The notes under the pieces were generated by a model. That model searched no databases and was not told where the DNA came from. It saw nothing but the letters and a program-made list of their open reading frames with translations. Positions 1-10,019 of a stretch of 64,000 bases of DNA are shown here, piece by piece. Positions within the stretch are counted from its first letter, which is position 1. Every line of letters starts with the position of its first letter. The stretch is taken from positions 151,001-215,000 of the forward strand of contig NW_026732722.1 of assembly GCF_028476545.1 (NCBI RefSeq), given 5' to 3'. Source of the stretch: Physella acuta (Eukaryota; Mollusca; Gastropoda; Physidae). Position numbers and translations under genes: made by a program.

Positions 1-30
1 CTATCGCTAGACCACGCCATTCCACGTAGA
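1..30 (-). repeat. edge fragment of tRNA-derived SINE (family 1)
   Basis: The reverse complement contains GGCGTGGTCTAGCGATAG, which matches the A-box end of the tRNA-like head in the other SINE copies. The element runs off the window edge. Confidence 0.5.
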
Positions 31-433
31 TGTATGTTATAAAATGATAATAGTCTTGTTATTTATCTTCGATTATTTTATATTCTAACAAAGGTTTAAC
101 TGTTAAATTTGTATAAGTTTTCATTAAAATTTCCTGTTATATGTCTACTATTGGGGCTAACAATGATCACATTTATTTTGTCTCGTCTTTTTAGTCTTTT
201 TTTTTCAAAATTATATTTTGTAAATTCGTTGAGGTTTTCATTTGTTGGTTTATTCGTGGGATCTACTACATTCGCAAGTGAGACACCTGCACGTCTGTAG
301 GTCTTTCGTCTTTCGGTCATTTGTCTGTAGGTCTTTTGTCCGTAAGAGTTTTGTCAGTTTCTTTATAGGCCGTTTATCCGTTGTTTGTTTGTCCGCAGGT
401 AGTTTTCACAAATGAGCGTTTCTTCGCTGGACC
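31..433. other. AT-rich sequence, no gene seen
   Basis: Short frames exist on both strands but none has a recognisable motif. The segment ends in several imperfect TTTCGTC/GTCTGTAGGTC repeats that lead into the tandem array. Confidence 0.5.
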
Positions 434-1062
434 GAGTGGGACAAATGACCGAGTGGGACAAATGACCGGATGTGACAAATGAACGGATGGGACAAATGAC
501 CGGATAGGACAAATGACCGGATGAGACAAATGACCGGATGGGACAAATGAACGGATGTGACAAATGACCGGATGGGACAAATGAACGGATGTGACAAATG
601 ACCGCATGGGACAAATGACCGGATGGGACAAATGACCGGATGGGACAAATGACCGGATGGGACAAATGCTGAGTGGGACAAATGAACGGATGGGATAAAT
701 GACCGGATTGGACAAATGACCGGATGGGACAAATGACCGTATGGGACAAATGACCGGATGGGACAAATGACCGGATGAGACAAATGACCGGATGGGACAA
801 ATGCCGAGTGGGACACATGAACGGATGGGATAAATGACCGGATTGGACAAATGACCGGATGGGACATGTGACCGTATGGGACAAATGACCGCATGGGACA
901 AATGACCGGATGGGACAAATGACCGGATGAGACAAATGACCGGATGGGACAAATGAACGGATGTGACAAATGACCGCATGGGACAAATGACCGGATGGGA
1001 CAAATGACCGGATGGGACAAATGCCGAGTGGGACAAATGCCGAGTGGGACAAATGTGGGACA
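434..1062 (+). repeat. 17-bp minisatellite, about 37 copies
   Basis: The unit is close to GACCGGATGGGACAAAT, with variants (AACGGATG, GCCGAGTG, GACCGCATG). Because 17 is not a multiple of three, the array is open in all three minus frames and gives three long artefactual proteins rich in the words HLSHPVICPIRSFVPSG. The variants recur in a higher-order pattern: a block of GACCGG units, then AACGGATG, GCCGAGTG and a CCGGATTGG unit, is seen twice (around 660-730 and 800-860). Confidence 0.95.
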
Positions 1063-1084
1063 TTTTTATATATTTTATCTCTTA

Positions 1085-1300
1085 CATCTTCTTGAAATAA
1101 ATTTATTAATCTTACCGTTTAGTTAGTAGAGTTTTTTATATACATATCTTTTTTTTTCAAATGCTACACGTGTTTCAGATGTGCTGCTAAATAATATTTA
1201 GCCTATTTTTAACTCTAAGATCCACTACAAAACAAACACCGAACAAAGAAGAGTGAATGTAATAAATTGATTTTGATACAAGGGTGTTCAGAATGAAAGA
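1085..1300. repeat. dispersed repeat, inverted copy near 46375-46590
   Basis: The stretch with the acacgtgtttcagatgtgctgct and ttagcctatttttaactcta words is found reverse-complemented around 46375-46590. It is non-coding. The boundary of the repeat is not defined, and the family is not recognised. Confidence 0.6.
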
Positions 1301-1379
1301 AATCGCTTTATCGTACTTTATCGAAACTCGTCTGTATCGGACTTTAATTTCGTGGCAGACAAACTAGACATTGTAGAAC

Positions 1380-1632
1380 CAAAAGACATTATTCGAAACC
1401 TCTTAACCGCAGACAAACCACACGCCGACTAAATCAACAACATTAAAACATCCTTCAAACTAGTCTACACATGCATAGCACGATATCCACACACTTTACA
1501 AACCACTCACTGATGTAAAACATTTGGGAATAGATTCCGATAAGACAGAATTTACGCCACACTGAGCATGAAAATCAACAAAGTAGAACACCTATTCTCA
1601 ACACTACAGTTTAGCGACCATACAGTAGTTAA
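1380..1632 (+). pseudogene. LINE ORF2 endonuclease fragment
   Basis: The plus-strand translation retains pieces of the C-terminal half of an AP-like endonuclease: a KxSFKLV..ARYPHT-like segment, then DRIYA, MKINKVE and STLQFSDHTVV. The SDH triplet is the conserved catalytic end of the exonuclease-endonuclease-phosphatase fold used by LINEs. The same region is better preserved at 35470-35685 on the minus strand. In-frame stops show that this copy is dead. It abuts an ORF1 fragment on the opposite strand at about 1633, so the junction is an inversion or a secondary insertion. Confidence 0.7.
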
Positions 1633-1638
1633 AATCTG

Positions 1639-2484
1639 TTAAAATTGTCTGTGAGGATGGTTGTTGAGTTGGTTCCTGTATTGTTGACAGGTGAACATTG
1701 GGTGTTGACTCTGGTGTTGATGATTGGCAGTGGTTGGTCCAGTGTCTGTCCGAGCCGCACACCTGACAGGCTTGGCGTCTTCCTGGCAGTGCGATGAGGA
1801 TATTTCGTGTTGTGTCTTTGTATGTAATTTGGATGTAGTGTGGGATGTGTTTGTGTGCGGGATTGTGGTTATTGTAGGTGTAGATTTGCTGACTGTTTGC
1901 AGTGCCTTAATCAGTGTTTCGTTGCTCAGGGCTGGCGGGACCCATCTAAGGGTTCCGATGATTTTGTCCTTGTGGTATCTGTCGAATTTCAAAGTGTATG
2001 GGCCGTGTGTTTTTGTGGTGCCGTCCAGATCCGCTACATCAAACTCGTTGGACGAGAAGTACCAGGTATCCCCTCGTCCATAGTTGAGCAGCAGGATCTG
2101 GTGTGGGCTAATGATATTGCGCAAGAGGTGACCAGGGATGTTCTGGTGGTTGGTTGATTGGATGGTGACTTGAATTACTGTAGGCGAGTCGAAGAGCTCA
2201 GGAGCTATTTCATCAGACTTGTCGATTGTGATTGTTGTCTTGATATCTGAAACTGAAAGAGTTTGGGCCCAAGTTTTCATTAAGCCACCCGAACCGTAGT
2301 CCGGGTGGCTCCTCTCCGGATCTCTCGACCTAGAGGGAACAAAAATGGGCGCAACCCCATTGTTGACTTTCGTGATAGTTGCATAGTCCATTTCTAGTGC
2401 ATGGAGATGAGGACTCAGTGCATTTGCTCAACGTCCCGGCAAGACCAACTTTAGAAATGATCCCTAAAAGTATGATCGGTAAAA
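1639..2484 (-). pseudogene. LINE ORF1 copy, nearly identical to 32210-33658
   Basis: From an ATG at 2391 this minus frame begins MDYATITKVNNGVAPIF, the same start as the intact ORF1 at 33658, and is almost identical to it through the N-terminal domain. An internal deletion of about 38 bases near 1850 removes the NRRFTIQNDN part and shifts the frame, so the downstream knuckle is read out of frame. The copy stops at 1639, in the proline/glutamine-rich linker, so the C2H2 fingers are missing. Similarity to the 33.7-kb copy continues 5' of the ATG to about 2484 and ends where that copy has its U2-type hairpin. The high identity suggests recent duplication. It would encode a nucleic-acid-binding LINE protein if whole. 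Confidence 0.85.
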
Positions 2485-2624
2485 CCTCATTGGCTATGGT
2501 ACCGCCACTGCGCAAAGGTTTATGAGTAATTATAAGCAACAGTTGCAATTAGGATCATCGTAAGAATTGCAGATATAATTAAAAGAACACGTAGTAGCCA
2601 CATCAATTTGTAATATTGCGTTAT

Positions 2625-3540
2625 AAATCTTCTTGGTATAAATATTATAGCTAATTGATACTAGTGTTTACTAATTATAGAATTAATATATAACAATTAC
2701 TAGGAGTTGTAATTAACATTTTGTTATTAATCACCAAATTTTTTAGTTTTTTTTTTTTTTCAAATTTATTTTTTTCTAAATAATTTTAACATTTGTTTAC
2801 TTGTTTGTGTTTCATTATATACTAATACTTTTTTCTATTCTTTTTTATGTTTTAATTTTATAACTACCTCCCTTTAAAATGATTTATTGTTTGTTATTTC
2901 CCCTGACAAAAAAGTACGCGCGAGATATGTTGACAGAAACAGAAGACGACAGCAAACCGCTGTGAACTGTGCTACACCTTGGTGCATTCTCGGGACTAAC
3001 ACTAATATTCTGTGTCGGGTTATCATTTAATGTTAGGTGGGGTGGAGGGGGGGGGGAAAGAGTGTGATGGAATCTAGTATGGTGGAGTTGAATGTTTGGG
3101 TGTTTTTGGTGGAGACTATTTTTGTATCGAGTTTAGATTTGAGAGAGATTTTAAGTGTGGGAGAGTTTAGTGTGGGAGAATTTAGTGTGGGAGGATTTAT
3201 TGTGGGAGAATTTAGTATGGGACAATTTAGTGTGAGAGCAATTAGTGTGGGAGAATTTAGTGTGAGAGAATTTAGTGTGGTAGAATTGAGTGTGGGAGAA
3301 TTTAGTGTGGGAGAATTTTGTTTGGGAGAATTTAGTGTGAGATAATTTAGTGTGAGAGCATTCAGTGTGCGAGAATTTAGTGTGCGAGAATTTAATGCGG
3401 GATAGTTTTGTGTGGAAGAATTTAGTGAGAGATAATTTAGTGTCGGAGAATTCAGTTAGGCAGAATTTAGTGTGGGAAAATTTAGTGTGGGCAAAATGGT
3501 TGTATTGTAGTGTAGGCAAGGGAAATATTTGCATTGGTTT
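2625..3540 (+). repeat. minisatellite-bearing composite repeat, copy 1
   Basis: Order of parts: the CTTCTTGGTATAAATATTA leader, about 250 bases of AT-rich sequence with TTGTAATTAACATTTTG, the conserved block GCGCGAGATATGTTGACAG with CAGCAAACCGCTGTGAACTG, a G-run (3040-3057), GTGTGATGGAATCTAGTATG, then about 20 imperfect copies of TTTAGTGTGGGAGAA (3155-3490). The minisatellite reads as serine/valine/glycine/glutamate repeats but has no sign of being a gene. It is the best long example of a family with at least 15 partial copies here. Confidence 0.85.
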
Positions 3541-3599
3541 GTTTACAATTATATCTACTGATGGTGTGAGGGGGTTTACTGTGGGTATGTTAGTTGAGT

Positions 3600-3785
3600 G
3601 GGGCCGTTAGGTATCAGTAGGTGTGTGTTTGTTTTGTGTGGGGGGAGGGGGATTAGTGGACGCATTTTGTGTGTGTGTGGGTGGGATTAGTGGACGCATG
3701 TTCTGTGTGGTGGGATTAGTGGACGCATTTTGTGTGTGGGTGGGATTAGTGGACGCATGTTGTTTGTAGGTGTTCGGGATAAATT
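3600..3785 (+). repeat. short tandem repeat, tail of composite repeat
   Basis: Four copies of a 27-35 base unit containing GGGATTAGTGGACGCAT with GTGTG stretches. GGGATTAGTGG matches the conserved tail of other composite-repeat copies (for example 24710), so this is a local expansion within the tail. Confidence 0.7.
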
Positions 3786-3964
3786 CAGGTGTGGGGATCA
3801 GAGTTTCTTCTTAGTCTCCGCACCCCCCCCCCCCCACCTTCACCTAACGCGAATGAAATAGAATTTTTTTTATAGAAAGTGTATAGTTTTACCAGTTACA
3901 CCCGCCCCACCCCGGGAGAAAAAGTCTGAAATAAACACAGTGTGACACAAGAGGAAACATAAAG

Positions 3965-4843
3965 TGCATTTCTTCTGTCCAGACATCCAGTGTACATTTC
4001 TTCTGTCCAGACATCCAGTGTACATTTCTTCTGTCCAGACATCCAGTGTACATTTCTTCTGTCCAGACATCCAGTGTACATTTCTTCTGTCCAGACATCC
4101 AGTGTACATTTCTTCTGTCCAGACATCCAGTGTCCATTTCTTCTGTCCAGACATCCAGTGTACATTTATTCTGTCCAGACATCCAGTGTACATTTCTTCT
4201 GTCCAGACATCCAGTGTACATTTCTTCTGTCCAGACATCCAGTGTACATTTCTTCTGTCCAGACATCCAGTGTACATTTCTTCTGTCCAGACATCCAGTG
4301 TACATTTCTTCTGTCCAGACATCCAGTGTACATTTCTTCTGTCCAGACATCCAGTGTACATTTCTTCTGTCCAGACATCCAGTGTACATTTCTTCTGTCC
4401 AGACATCCAGTGTACATTTCTTCTGTCCAGACATCCAGTGTCCATTTCTTCTGTCCAGACATCCAGTGTACATTTCTTCTGTCCAGACATCCAGTGTACA
4501 TTTCTTCTGTCCAGACATCCAGTGTACATTTCTTCTGTCCAGACATCCAGTGTACATTTCTTCTGTCCAGACATCCAGTGTACATTTCTTCTGTCCAGAC
4601 ATCCAGTGTACATTTCTTCTGTCCAGACATCCAGTGTACATTTCTTCTGTCCAGACATCCAGTGTACATTTCTTCTGTCCAGACATCCAGTGTACATTTC
4701 TTCTGTCCAGACATCCAGTGTACATTTCTTCTGTCCAGACATCCAGTGTACATTTCTTCTGTCCAGACATCCAGTGTACATTTCTTCTGTCCAGACATCC
4801 AGTGTACATTTCTTCTGTCCAGACATCCAGTGTACATTTCTTT
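3965..4843 (+). repeat. 28-bp satellite-like array, about 31 nearly perfect copies
   Basis: The unit is 28 bases, starting ACATTTCTTCTGTCCAGACA and ending TCCAGTGT. Only a few point variants are visible (TCCATTTC at about 4132 and 4440; ATTTATTC at about 4165). As 28 is not a multiple of three, all frames on both strands stay open, giving several false proteins of 200-340 residues. The homogeneity implies very recent amplification or active homogenisation. The flanks (4867-4908 and 5283-5460) belong to the composite-repeat tail, so the array sits inside it. Confidence 0.97.
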
Positions 4844-4910
4844 AATCTTTCTCGCGGGTCAGAGTTGTTGCCCTTCAGGGTGTGGTCTATAATCAACCTT
4901 CGGATCATCT

Positions 4911-4938
4911 ATCTATATATATATATATATATATATAA
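4911..4938. repeat. (TA)n microsatellite
   Basis: An uninterrupted TA run beside the terminal-inverted-repeat element that follows. Confidence 0.9.
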
Positions 4939-4939
4939 A

Positions 4940-5272
4940 ACGAGCAGACCCGCGGTGTATCGCTATTTAGTTGTTGTTTTTTCTACTTTTCAGTAATTCA
5001 TAATTTGTGAATTCGACAGTACCAATGATGCCACTGAAAATATTTGCTTTAAAACACCAACGCCACCCCCTCCCCCACCCCCCGTGAAAGCAGCCTCCTC
5101 TTAGTTACCTCCTCTTAGTTTAAAATAGTTTCAAACTAAATTATCTGCTGCTTTCACGGGGGCGTGAAGGGGTGAAGGAACGGTAGTGTCGAATTCACAA
5201 ATTATAAATTACTAAAAGGTAGAAAATAAAACAACTAAATAGCGGCATATGATACGCCGCGGGTCGGCTCGT
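4940..5272. mobile_element. terminal-inverted-repeat element, MITE-like, about 333 bp
   Basis: The left end ACGAGCAGACCCGCGGTGTAT is matched by the right end read in reverse, ACGAGCCGACCCGCGGCGTAT. The inverted match extends for about 85 bases through TATTTAGTTGTT, TTTTCTAC and TTCATAATTTGTGAATTCGAC. There is no coding capacity in the 150-base centre. A related right end occurs at 37840-37952. TIRs of this length without a transposase fit a non-autonomous DNA transposon; the superfamily is not assignable by eye. Confidence 0.75.
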
Positions 5273-5282
5273 GTTACTTATT

Positions 5283-5460
5283 ACATTACTTGTATAACGG
5301 TGCTTTAGTTAGTCCTGTATCTAAGACTAAATAGTAAGGGGAAAAACATGTCTAAACCCCTTTATGTTAACGAGCTTTTACAAGCGCTAAAACGGGGTGG
5401 TGGCTGCTGACTTGTTGTCACCTTCATTAACTTGAGCTGCTTTTGATGTTTTCTCCAGTA
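5283..5460 (+). repeat. composite-repeat tail joined to ORF1 3' sequence
   Basis: ATAACGGTGCTTTAGTTAG, CTAAGACTAAATAGTAAGGGG and GTTAACGAGCTTTTACAAGC match 21597-21690. There the same sequence runs directly into the C-terminal end of an ORF1 copy on the minus strand (TGACTTGTTGTCACCTTCAT corresponds to the terminal codons). Confidence 0.75.
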
Positions 5461-5743
5461 CCAGACCGTGTACCGATCTATGAGTTTAGTTAGCGGGCGT
5501 ACTACATACTAGACCACACTGTCCAGTTGTGATAACATTTAACAAATCTTGGGGATACGGGGTCTGGAAAAACGTCTGGCAACAATGAGGATAAGCTGTG
5601 GATGGGGGAAGGGAATGAGTGTAAAAAAGAGGGACTTTATTTGTGGATGATGAAGGGCAGATTCAATTCCGTACCACGTTTAGAAAAACAAAAGGACTAC
5701 ATAGCTAACTTAGCAACCATACTTTACATATTTTCAACTTCAT

Positions 5744-6260
5744 TTTTACTTTCTCGTATATACGAAGTATAGAGAAAGTCTTGTAATCGTGCAAAAAAAA
5801 AATCGAGATTTTTACAAATCTCGACGTTTTACACCTCACTGATACGGAAAAACATAATTTTGCAATCTTGTCCGTATGTCTGTGTGTCTGTCTGTCTGTC
5901 TGTCTGTCCGTGTGTAAACACGATAACTTGAGTACCGTTACAGCTAGGTTGATGAAATTTTATATATAAGTATTTTATCAAAATCGTAGATCCTGATCAA
6001 CTTTTGAGCGATTTCTGACAACCGGAAGTGGTACTTTTTCTACTTTGAATTTTTCAAAAGCCTGTAAGTTGCGTACTATTTTAGATAGAAGCATGAAATT
6101 TCACACGTAAGTAAAAGATCTAATTCTCTACCTTCTGTTAAATTTTGAGTAATTTCCGTTGACCGGAAGTACTAATTTACGCTATTTCCGATTTCTCAAA
6201 AAATGCATGTAAATTTATAAAGTACTAATAATATCCCGCACTTTTATACACATTTTATTA
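5744..6260 (+). repeat. dispersed element with embedded (TCTG)n
   Basis: It begins with a near-palindrome, CTTTCTCGTATA / TACGAAGTATAGAGAAAG, and contains (TCTG)n at 5880-5908, ACACGATAACTTGAGTACCG, GATGAAATTTTATATA and two CCGGAAGT words. This layout recurs in many invertebrate genomes as an uncharacterised repeat. No ORF is present and only one copy is in the window. Confidence 0.5.
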
Positions 6261-6278
6261 GGCGTTCACTTTGTGTGG

Positions 6279-6512
6279 GACGGAGTGATCTAGCGGTAGA
6301 GAGCTGGACTGCTAACCCGTTAGTCTCGAGTTCGAATCCGAGTTCAAGTCAGTATACTGATGGGTAGGCCTACCTAACTCCTGTTAGGGGAAGTAAAGGC
6401 GGCTGGGCATAGTGCTGACCACACTATCTCTTCATATGCCTAGGTCACAGAAACATGTGAAATCTACTTCACTTGCCCCATAGACCGTCAGGTTTGAAAG
6501 GGAAACTTTTCA
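6279..6512 (+). repeat. tRNA-derived SINE, family 1, full-length-looking
   Basis: The head contains an A-box-like TCTAGCGGTAGAG and a canonical B box, GAGTTCGAATCC (6330-6341). The body carries CTGATGGGTAGG, GGCGGCTGGGCATAGTGCTG, ACCACACTATCTC, and the end CTTCACTTGCCCCATAGACC followed by a T-rich tail. Other family-1 copies share these words. It is RNA polymerase III-type in design and non-coding. Confidence 0.85.
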
Positions 6513-7358
6513 ATTGGTGTGTTGTTTTTTTTACGAGATTCTATTCTATTATAAAAAGTTTAAGTAATTAAAAATGGATAACAAATATTGTCTATGTCCT
6601 GAGTTGCCATCCCTCGTAATTTTATATTAGAATATTCGAGAAAGTTTAGGGGAGATCACTCCCGGTTTATTAGATGTAGTATTCGAAAAAAATCAATCAC
6701 ACTAACATGACAAAAGAAGCAACTTAATTCGCAACCGAGTCAAAGGTCTTTAACTCAGAAAGTCCCCCCCCCCCCCATCTCGTTATACCATCGTTATTTG
6801 AGTATGTGTGGGTATCAAGCAAATAGATATAGGCCTTTGTTAACAAGGGTTTGTTTTATTCTTTAGCAGGATAAACTAATAGGATCAGAAATAAATTAAG
6901 ACTATCAGTGTACACATAGCTTGTTACAATAGAATGAACACACTCGTACAGTGTTGTGATTTTAACTAATATTTCTTATATTAATAACATTTTGGATCCC
7001 GCACAGTCTACTTGGTGAATTTAATCAACCATGGTTCAATTATTAATATCCACCTTTGGCTTATAATGTTTTAGACAGCTTAGATATATCTTTATTTTAT
7101 ATTTTAAATAGACCTAATGGCCTAATAATATAATACAAATATAACGGAATATAAAAGCGGAGAAAGGTAGTATCGATATCGCTAATAATTAGGCCTACGG
7201 GTTCTATTTTGTTAGTCGGGTTTTAAAGCTTGTAAACGTCTGAAGAAGAAAGTAAAAACATTTGTGAAAATAATATTAAAAATGTACCGACTCACACTAA
7301 ATTCACATTAAGTCTGAATGTTTTCTTTTTTAATTGATCTAAATACCAACGGATATAG
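6513..7358. other. no gene seen
   Basis: AT-rich intergenic or intronic sequence with a C-run at 6765-6776. No repeat family of this window and no coding motif was found on either strand. Confidence 0.5.
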
Positions 7359-7567
7359 CAGGGGTCGGCAACCTGCGCCTCGCGAGCCGCATGCGGCTCT
7401 TTTGATATCAAGATGCGGCTCTCAAGCTCCGTGTACAAATACTAATAATCTTAATAAAAAAATAAAATATTTGAAATAAAAAAAAATGTTAGTGGCTCTT
7501 TAAAACCAGAGAAATTTTGAAAATTGTAACTTTTGGCTCTTCAGCTTCAAAAGGTTGCCGACCCCTG
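7359..7567. mobile_element. hAT MITE with perfect 8-bp TSD
   Basis: The terminal inverted repeats are CAGGGGTCGGCAACC and its complement. The flanking duplications, GGATATAG at 7351-7358 and 7568-7575, are identical and have the 8-bp length typical of hAT. The interior has GCCGCATGCGGCTC and no ORF. Close relatives: 36947-37152, 38630-39505, 63108-63716. Confidence 0.95.
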
Positions 7568-7575
7568 GGATATAG

Positions 7576-8464
7576 CGACGAAACATTAGCAATACAGCTT
7601 CTCTCGATTTTTTTAGATTTAAGCCTCTACTATAATTACGAAAAAGATGATCTTCGTTTTTTAAAAAAATAAACTAAAAATCGTACAGTCTTACTAAAAA
7701 TCAACCTTGGTGTCATTATTTTTAGTTGTAAATCATTCTATGTATAACTTAATTTCAACTTTGTGTTGCGTTATCGTATACCTAATTCAATCATTAGTAG
7801 CACGTAGTATAGGCCGCAACATATTAGCTAAACTCATACAATTTTTACTATTTTAAAATGGTTAATTTGTTATCTTTGAATCTACTCATTTACTAGTTTA
7901 ATTATTAACATTCTTTAAGAAAAAAAAATGTATAAAAATTGGTGAAATAATTCCTATAAAATGAAGGAACATAAAAATGCGGTATTGATACCGCTAATAA
8001 AGTACCTAGTTTGTGAGACATTTTGCATAGTCTGCTAAACGGTTAAACCTAAAATAAGTATGTTAGTTAGAAAGCTTAATAAAAAATGAAGATAATCCCA
8101 CTAAAAACAGAGTTAGTCTCAATGTTTTACTATTTTAAGTAAAATTTTGTCAGCTCTCCTTAAACTCAATATGAGATTTACAAAAATAAAAATTATACGG
8201 CGGTAACGGTCAATAACCGCTGCTAATAAGGAGGGCATATATGATTGGAATCAAAATCGCGTTCTATCATTTTTTAAACGGTTAACATAGCGATGCGAAC
8301 GACTACATTTGGCTTTGATGTTTTTTTTAGAGCCTGTGACGTCATATTTTAATTATTATTGCAACTAGTTAAATAATATGGTAATAATTATGCGAGTCTT
8401 CAGTGAACACGCAGTAAATATGCAGATATAATTAGAATCTCTCGTTAGATATTACCGGGAATAA
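7576..8464. other. AT-rich, no gene seen
   Basis: There is no family motif until about 8390, where GCGAGTCTTCAGTGAACACG and CAGATATAATTAG match spacers found beside other LINE / composite-repeat junctions (11425, 18080). Confidence 0.5.
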
Positions 8465-9115
8465 AATCTTCTTTGTATTAATATTACAGCTGGTTGATAC
8501 TAGTGACTACTAATTTTTAAATTAACAGCTAACAAATAATTGGAGTTGTAATTCCCATTTTTTTATTAATTACCAAAAGTTTAAATAGTTTTCTTGTAAA
8601 TGTATTTCTTTTATAATTTATACTAACGTGTGTTTATTTTTTGTTTGTTTCAATATATATTAATATATTTTTTACTTCTTTTTATCGTTTAATTAAATAA
8701 TTATTTCCCTTCATAAAAAACACATTCTTTGTTTTTTCCCCTGACAAAAAAGTTCTAAGCGCGAGATATTTTGACAGGAACAAGACGACAGCAAATCGCT
8801 GTGAACTGTGTTACACCTTGGTGCACTCTCGGGACTACCACCAATGTTCTGGGGGGGAGGGGGGGGGGGAAGGGGAAGTGTGTGATGGAATCAAGTAAGG
8901 GGTTTGTGAATGTTTGGATGATTTTGGTGGAGACTATTTTTGTATCATGTTTAGATTTGGGAGATTTTTATTGTGTGAGAGTTCAGTGAGGGAGAATTTA
9001 GTGTGGGAGACTTTAGTGTGGGATAATTTAATGTGGGAGAATTTAGTATGAGAGAGTTTAGTATGCGAGAATTTAGTGCGGGGGAATTTAGTGTGGGAAA
9101 ATTTTGCGATTATTA
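8465..9115 (+). repeat. composite repeat, copy 2
   Basis: The leader TCTTCTTTGTATTAATATTAC, the block GCGCGAGATATTTTGACAGG, a G-run at 8849-8869 and about eight minisatellite units (8985-9105) are all present. The last unit fuses to an ORF1 fragment at AAAATTTTGCGATTATTATT, a junction also present at about 57490. Confidence 0.85.
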
Positions 9116-9119
9116 TTGT

Positions 9120-9346
9120 GTGGGATTGTGTTTATGGATGGCCTTTGTTACTGAATGGGTGTAGTGCATGTTTGAGTGTAGCATTGTCAAGTTTAGAGAG
9201 TGCCGATCTAATGGTCCCGTTGATTTTGTGAGAAATACAATGTATATGGACCGTGTGTTTAGCATGTGTTGTCCATTGTGGTGACGTCAGGGGCTTGTGA
9301 GGAGAAGTACCAGGTGTCAGCTCTGCCATAGTTGAGTAGATTTTTT
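9120..9346 (-). pseudogene. LINE ORF1 fragment behind an A-tract
   Basis: Read on the minus strand, a 13-base A-tract (9338-9350) is followed by TCTACTCAACTATGGCAGAG, the codons for the conserved LLNYGRADTWYF region of ORF1. It then runs to the SNKEPSINTIPH region and stops at the minisatellite. The same start point right behind an A-tract or AT-rich run is seen at 56300 and 57283 (+). It is dead and about 75 codons long. Confidence 0.7.
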
Positions 9347-9349
9347 TTT

Positions 9350-9930
9350 TTTTTCTTGCCTCAGACATGTCAGTTGTGTGTGTTCGCTTTAGTATTACAG
9401 TTTTCATCATCCGCTTGTGAGGACTGATACAGATTTACAATAGTAATATTTCTTTCTTACTTGTAGCCTACTTTAATTCATTTAAGATTGTTTACTTATA
9501 CATAGATCTAATACAAAACGTCTAAATATAAAAAAAAATAAAAATTAAAAAAAACCTGAATATACAAATGTGTATGAAGATTCAAGGGATTTTTTTTTCC
9601 CTCGGCGTGGTAGGTGAGGGAGACGGGGTGGAATTTGGGTTTTTAAGTAGAGCTGAAATAAATTTGTTATTACAGAGAAATTAAAATGATACAAATTTTA
9701 AGCAATCGGAAAAGTTATGTTATTACAACGAGACACATCAAAGCAAACATTCTTCCCTTTCAAACATCTATATCTATACAGTCCTCAAACATTTTTTTTT
9801 TCTTTTTATTCAATTGTTTTAAACATTTAAATCAGTAATAATAATTTGTTTGAAGTTTTACACAGCATCAAAGATATGAACATCAATTGCATATATAATA
9901 ATCAAAAGGAGAAAATAAAATGGCATAAGA
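9350..9930 (-). repeat. 3'-tail-type retroelement segment, paralogue of 58150-58790
   Basis: The minus-strand sequence contains GCAATTGATGTTCAT, GGACTGTATAGATATAG, TTTAGACGTTTTGTATTAG and ends GTCTGAGGCAAG plus an A-tract. The same words in the same order are on the plus strand at 58160-58790. TTAGACGTTTTGTA also occurs in ORF1 3' UTRs (35775, 10190, 43793), so this is likely the 3' UTR and tail of a LINE subfamily. Confidence 0.65.
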
Positions 9931-10019
9931 ACTAGACTAAAATAAGGTGTGAAAACTCGGTTTCTCTTGACTGCTTAGTTTACTGTGCTCAGTCCTCGTG
10001 GATACGCAATAGATTTTTT

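Noticed and set aside
363-1063. Three overlapping minus-strand proteins of about 200-230 residues
   Set aside because: All are translations of a 17-bp tandem repeat with no stop in its unit; no non-repetitive domain.
3965-4843. CRISPR-like array
   Set aside because: Contiguous 28-bp units without spacers in a eukaryotic repeat context.
3870-4996. Long frames on both strands (up to 339 residues)
   Set aside because: Products of the 28-bp array, open in all frames.
6279-6350. Functional tRNA gene
   Set aside because: The head has A and B boxes but no cloverleaf with matching acceptor stem; the sequence continues into a shared SINE body.
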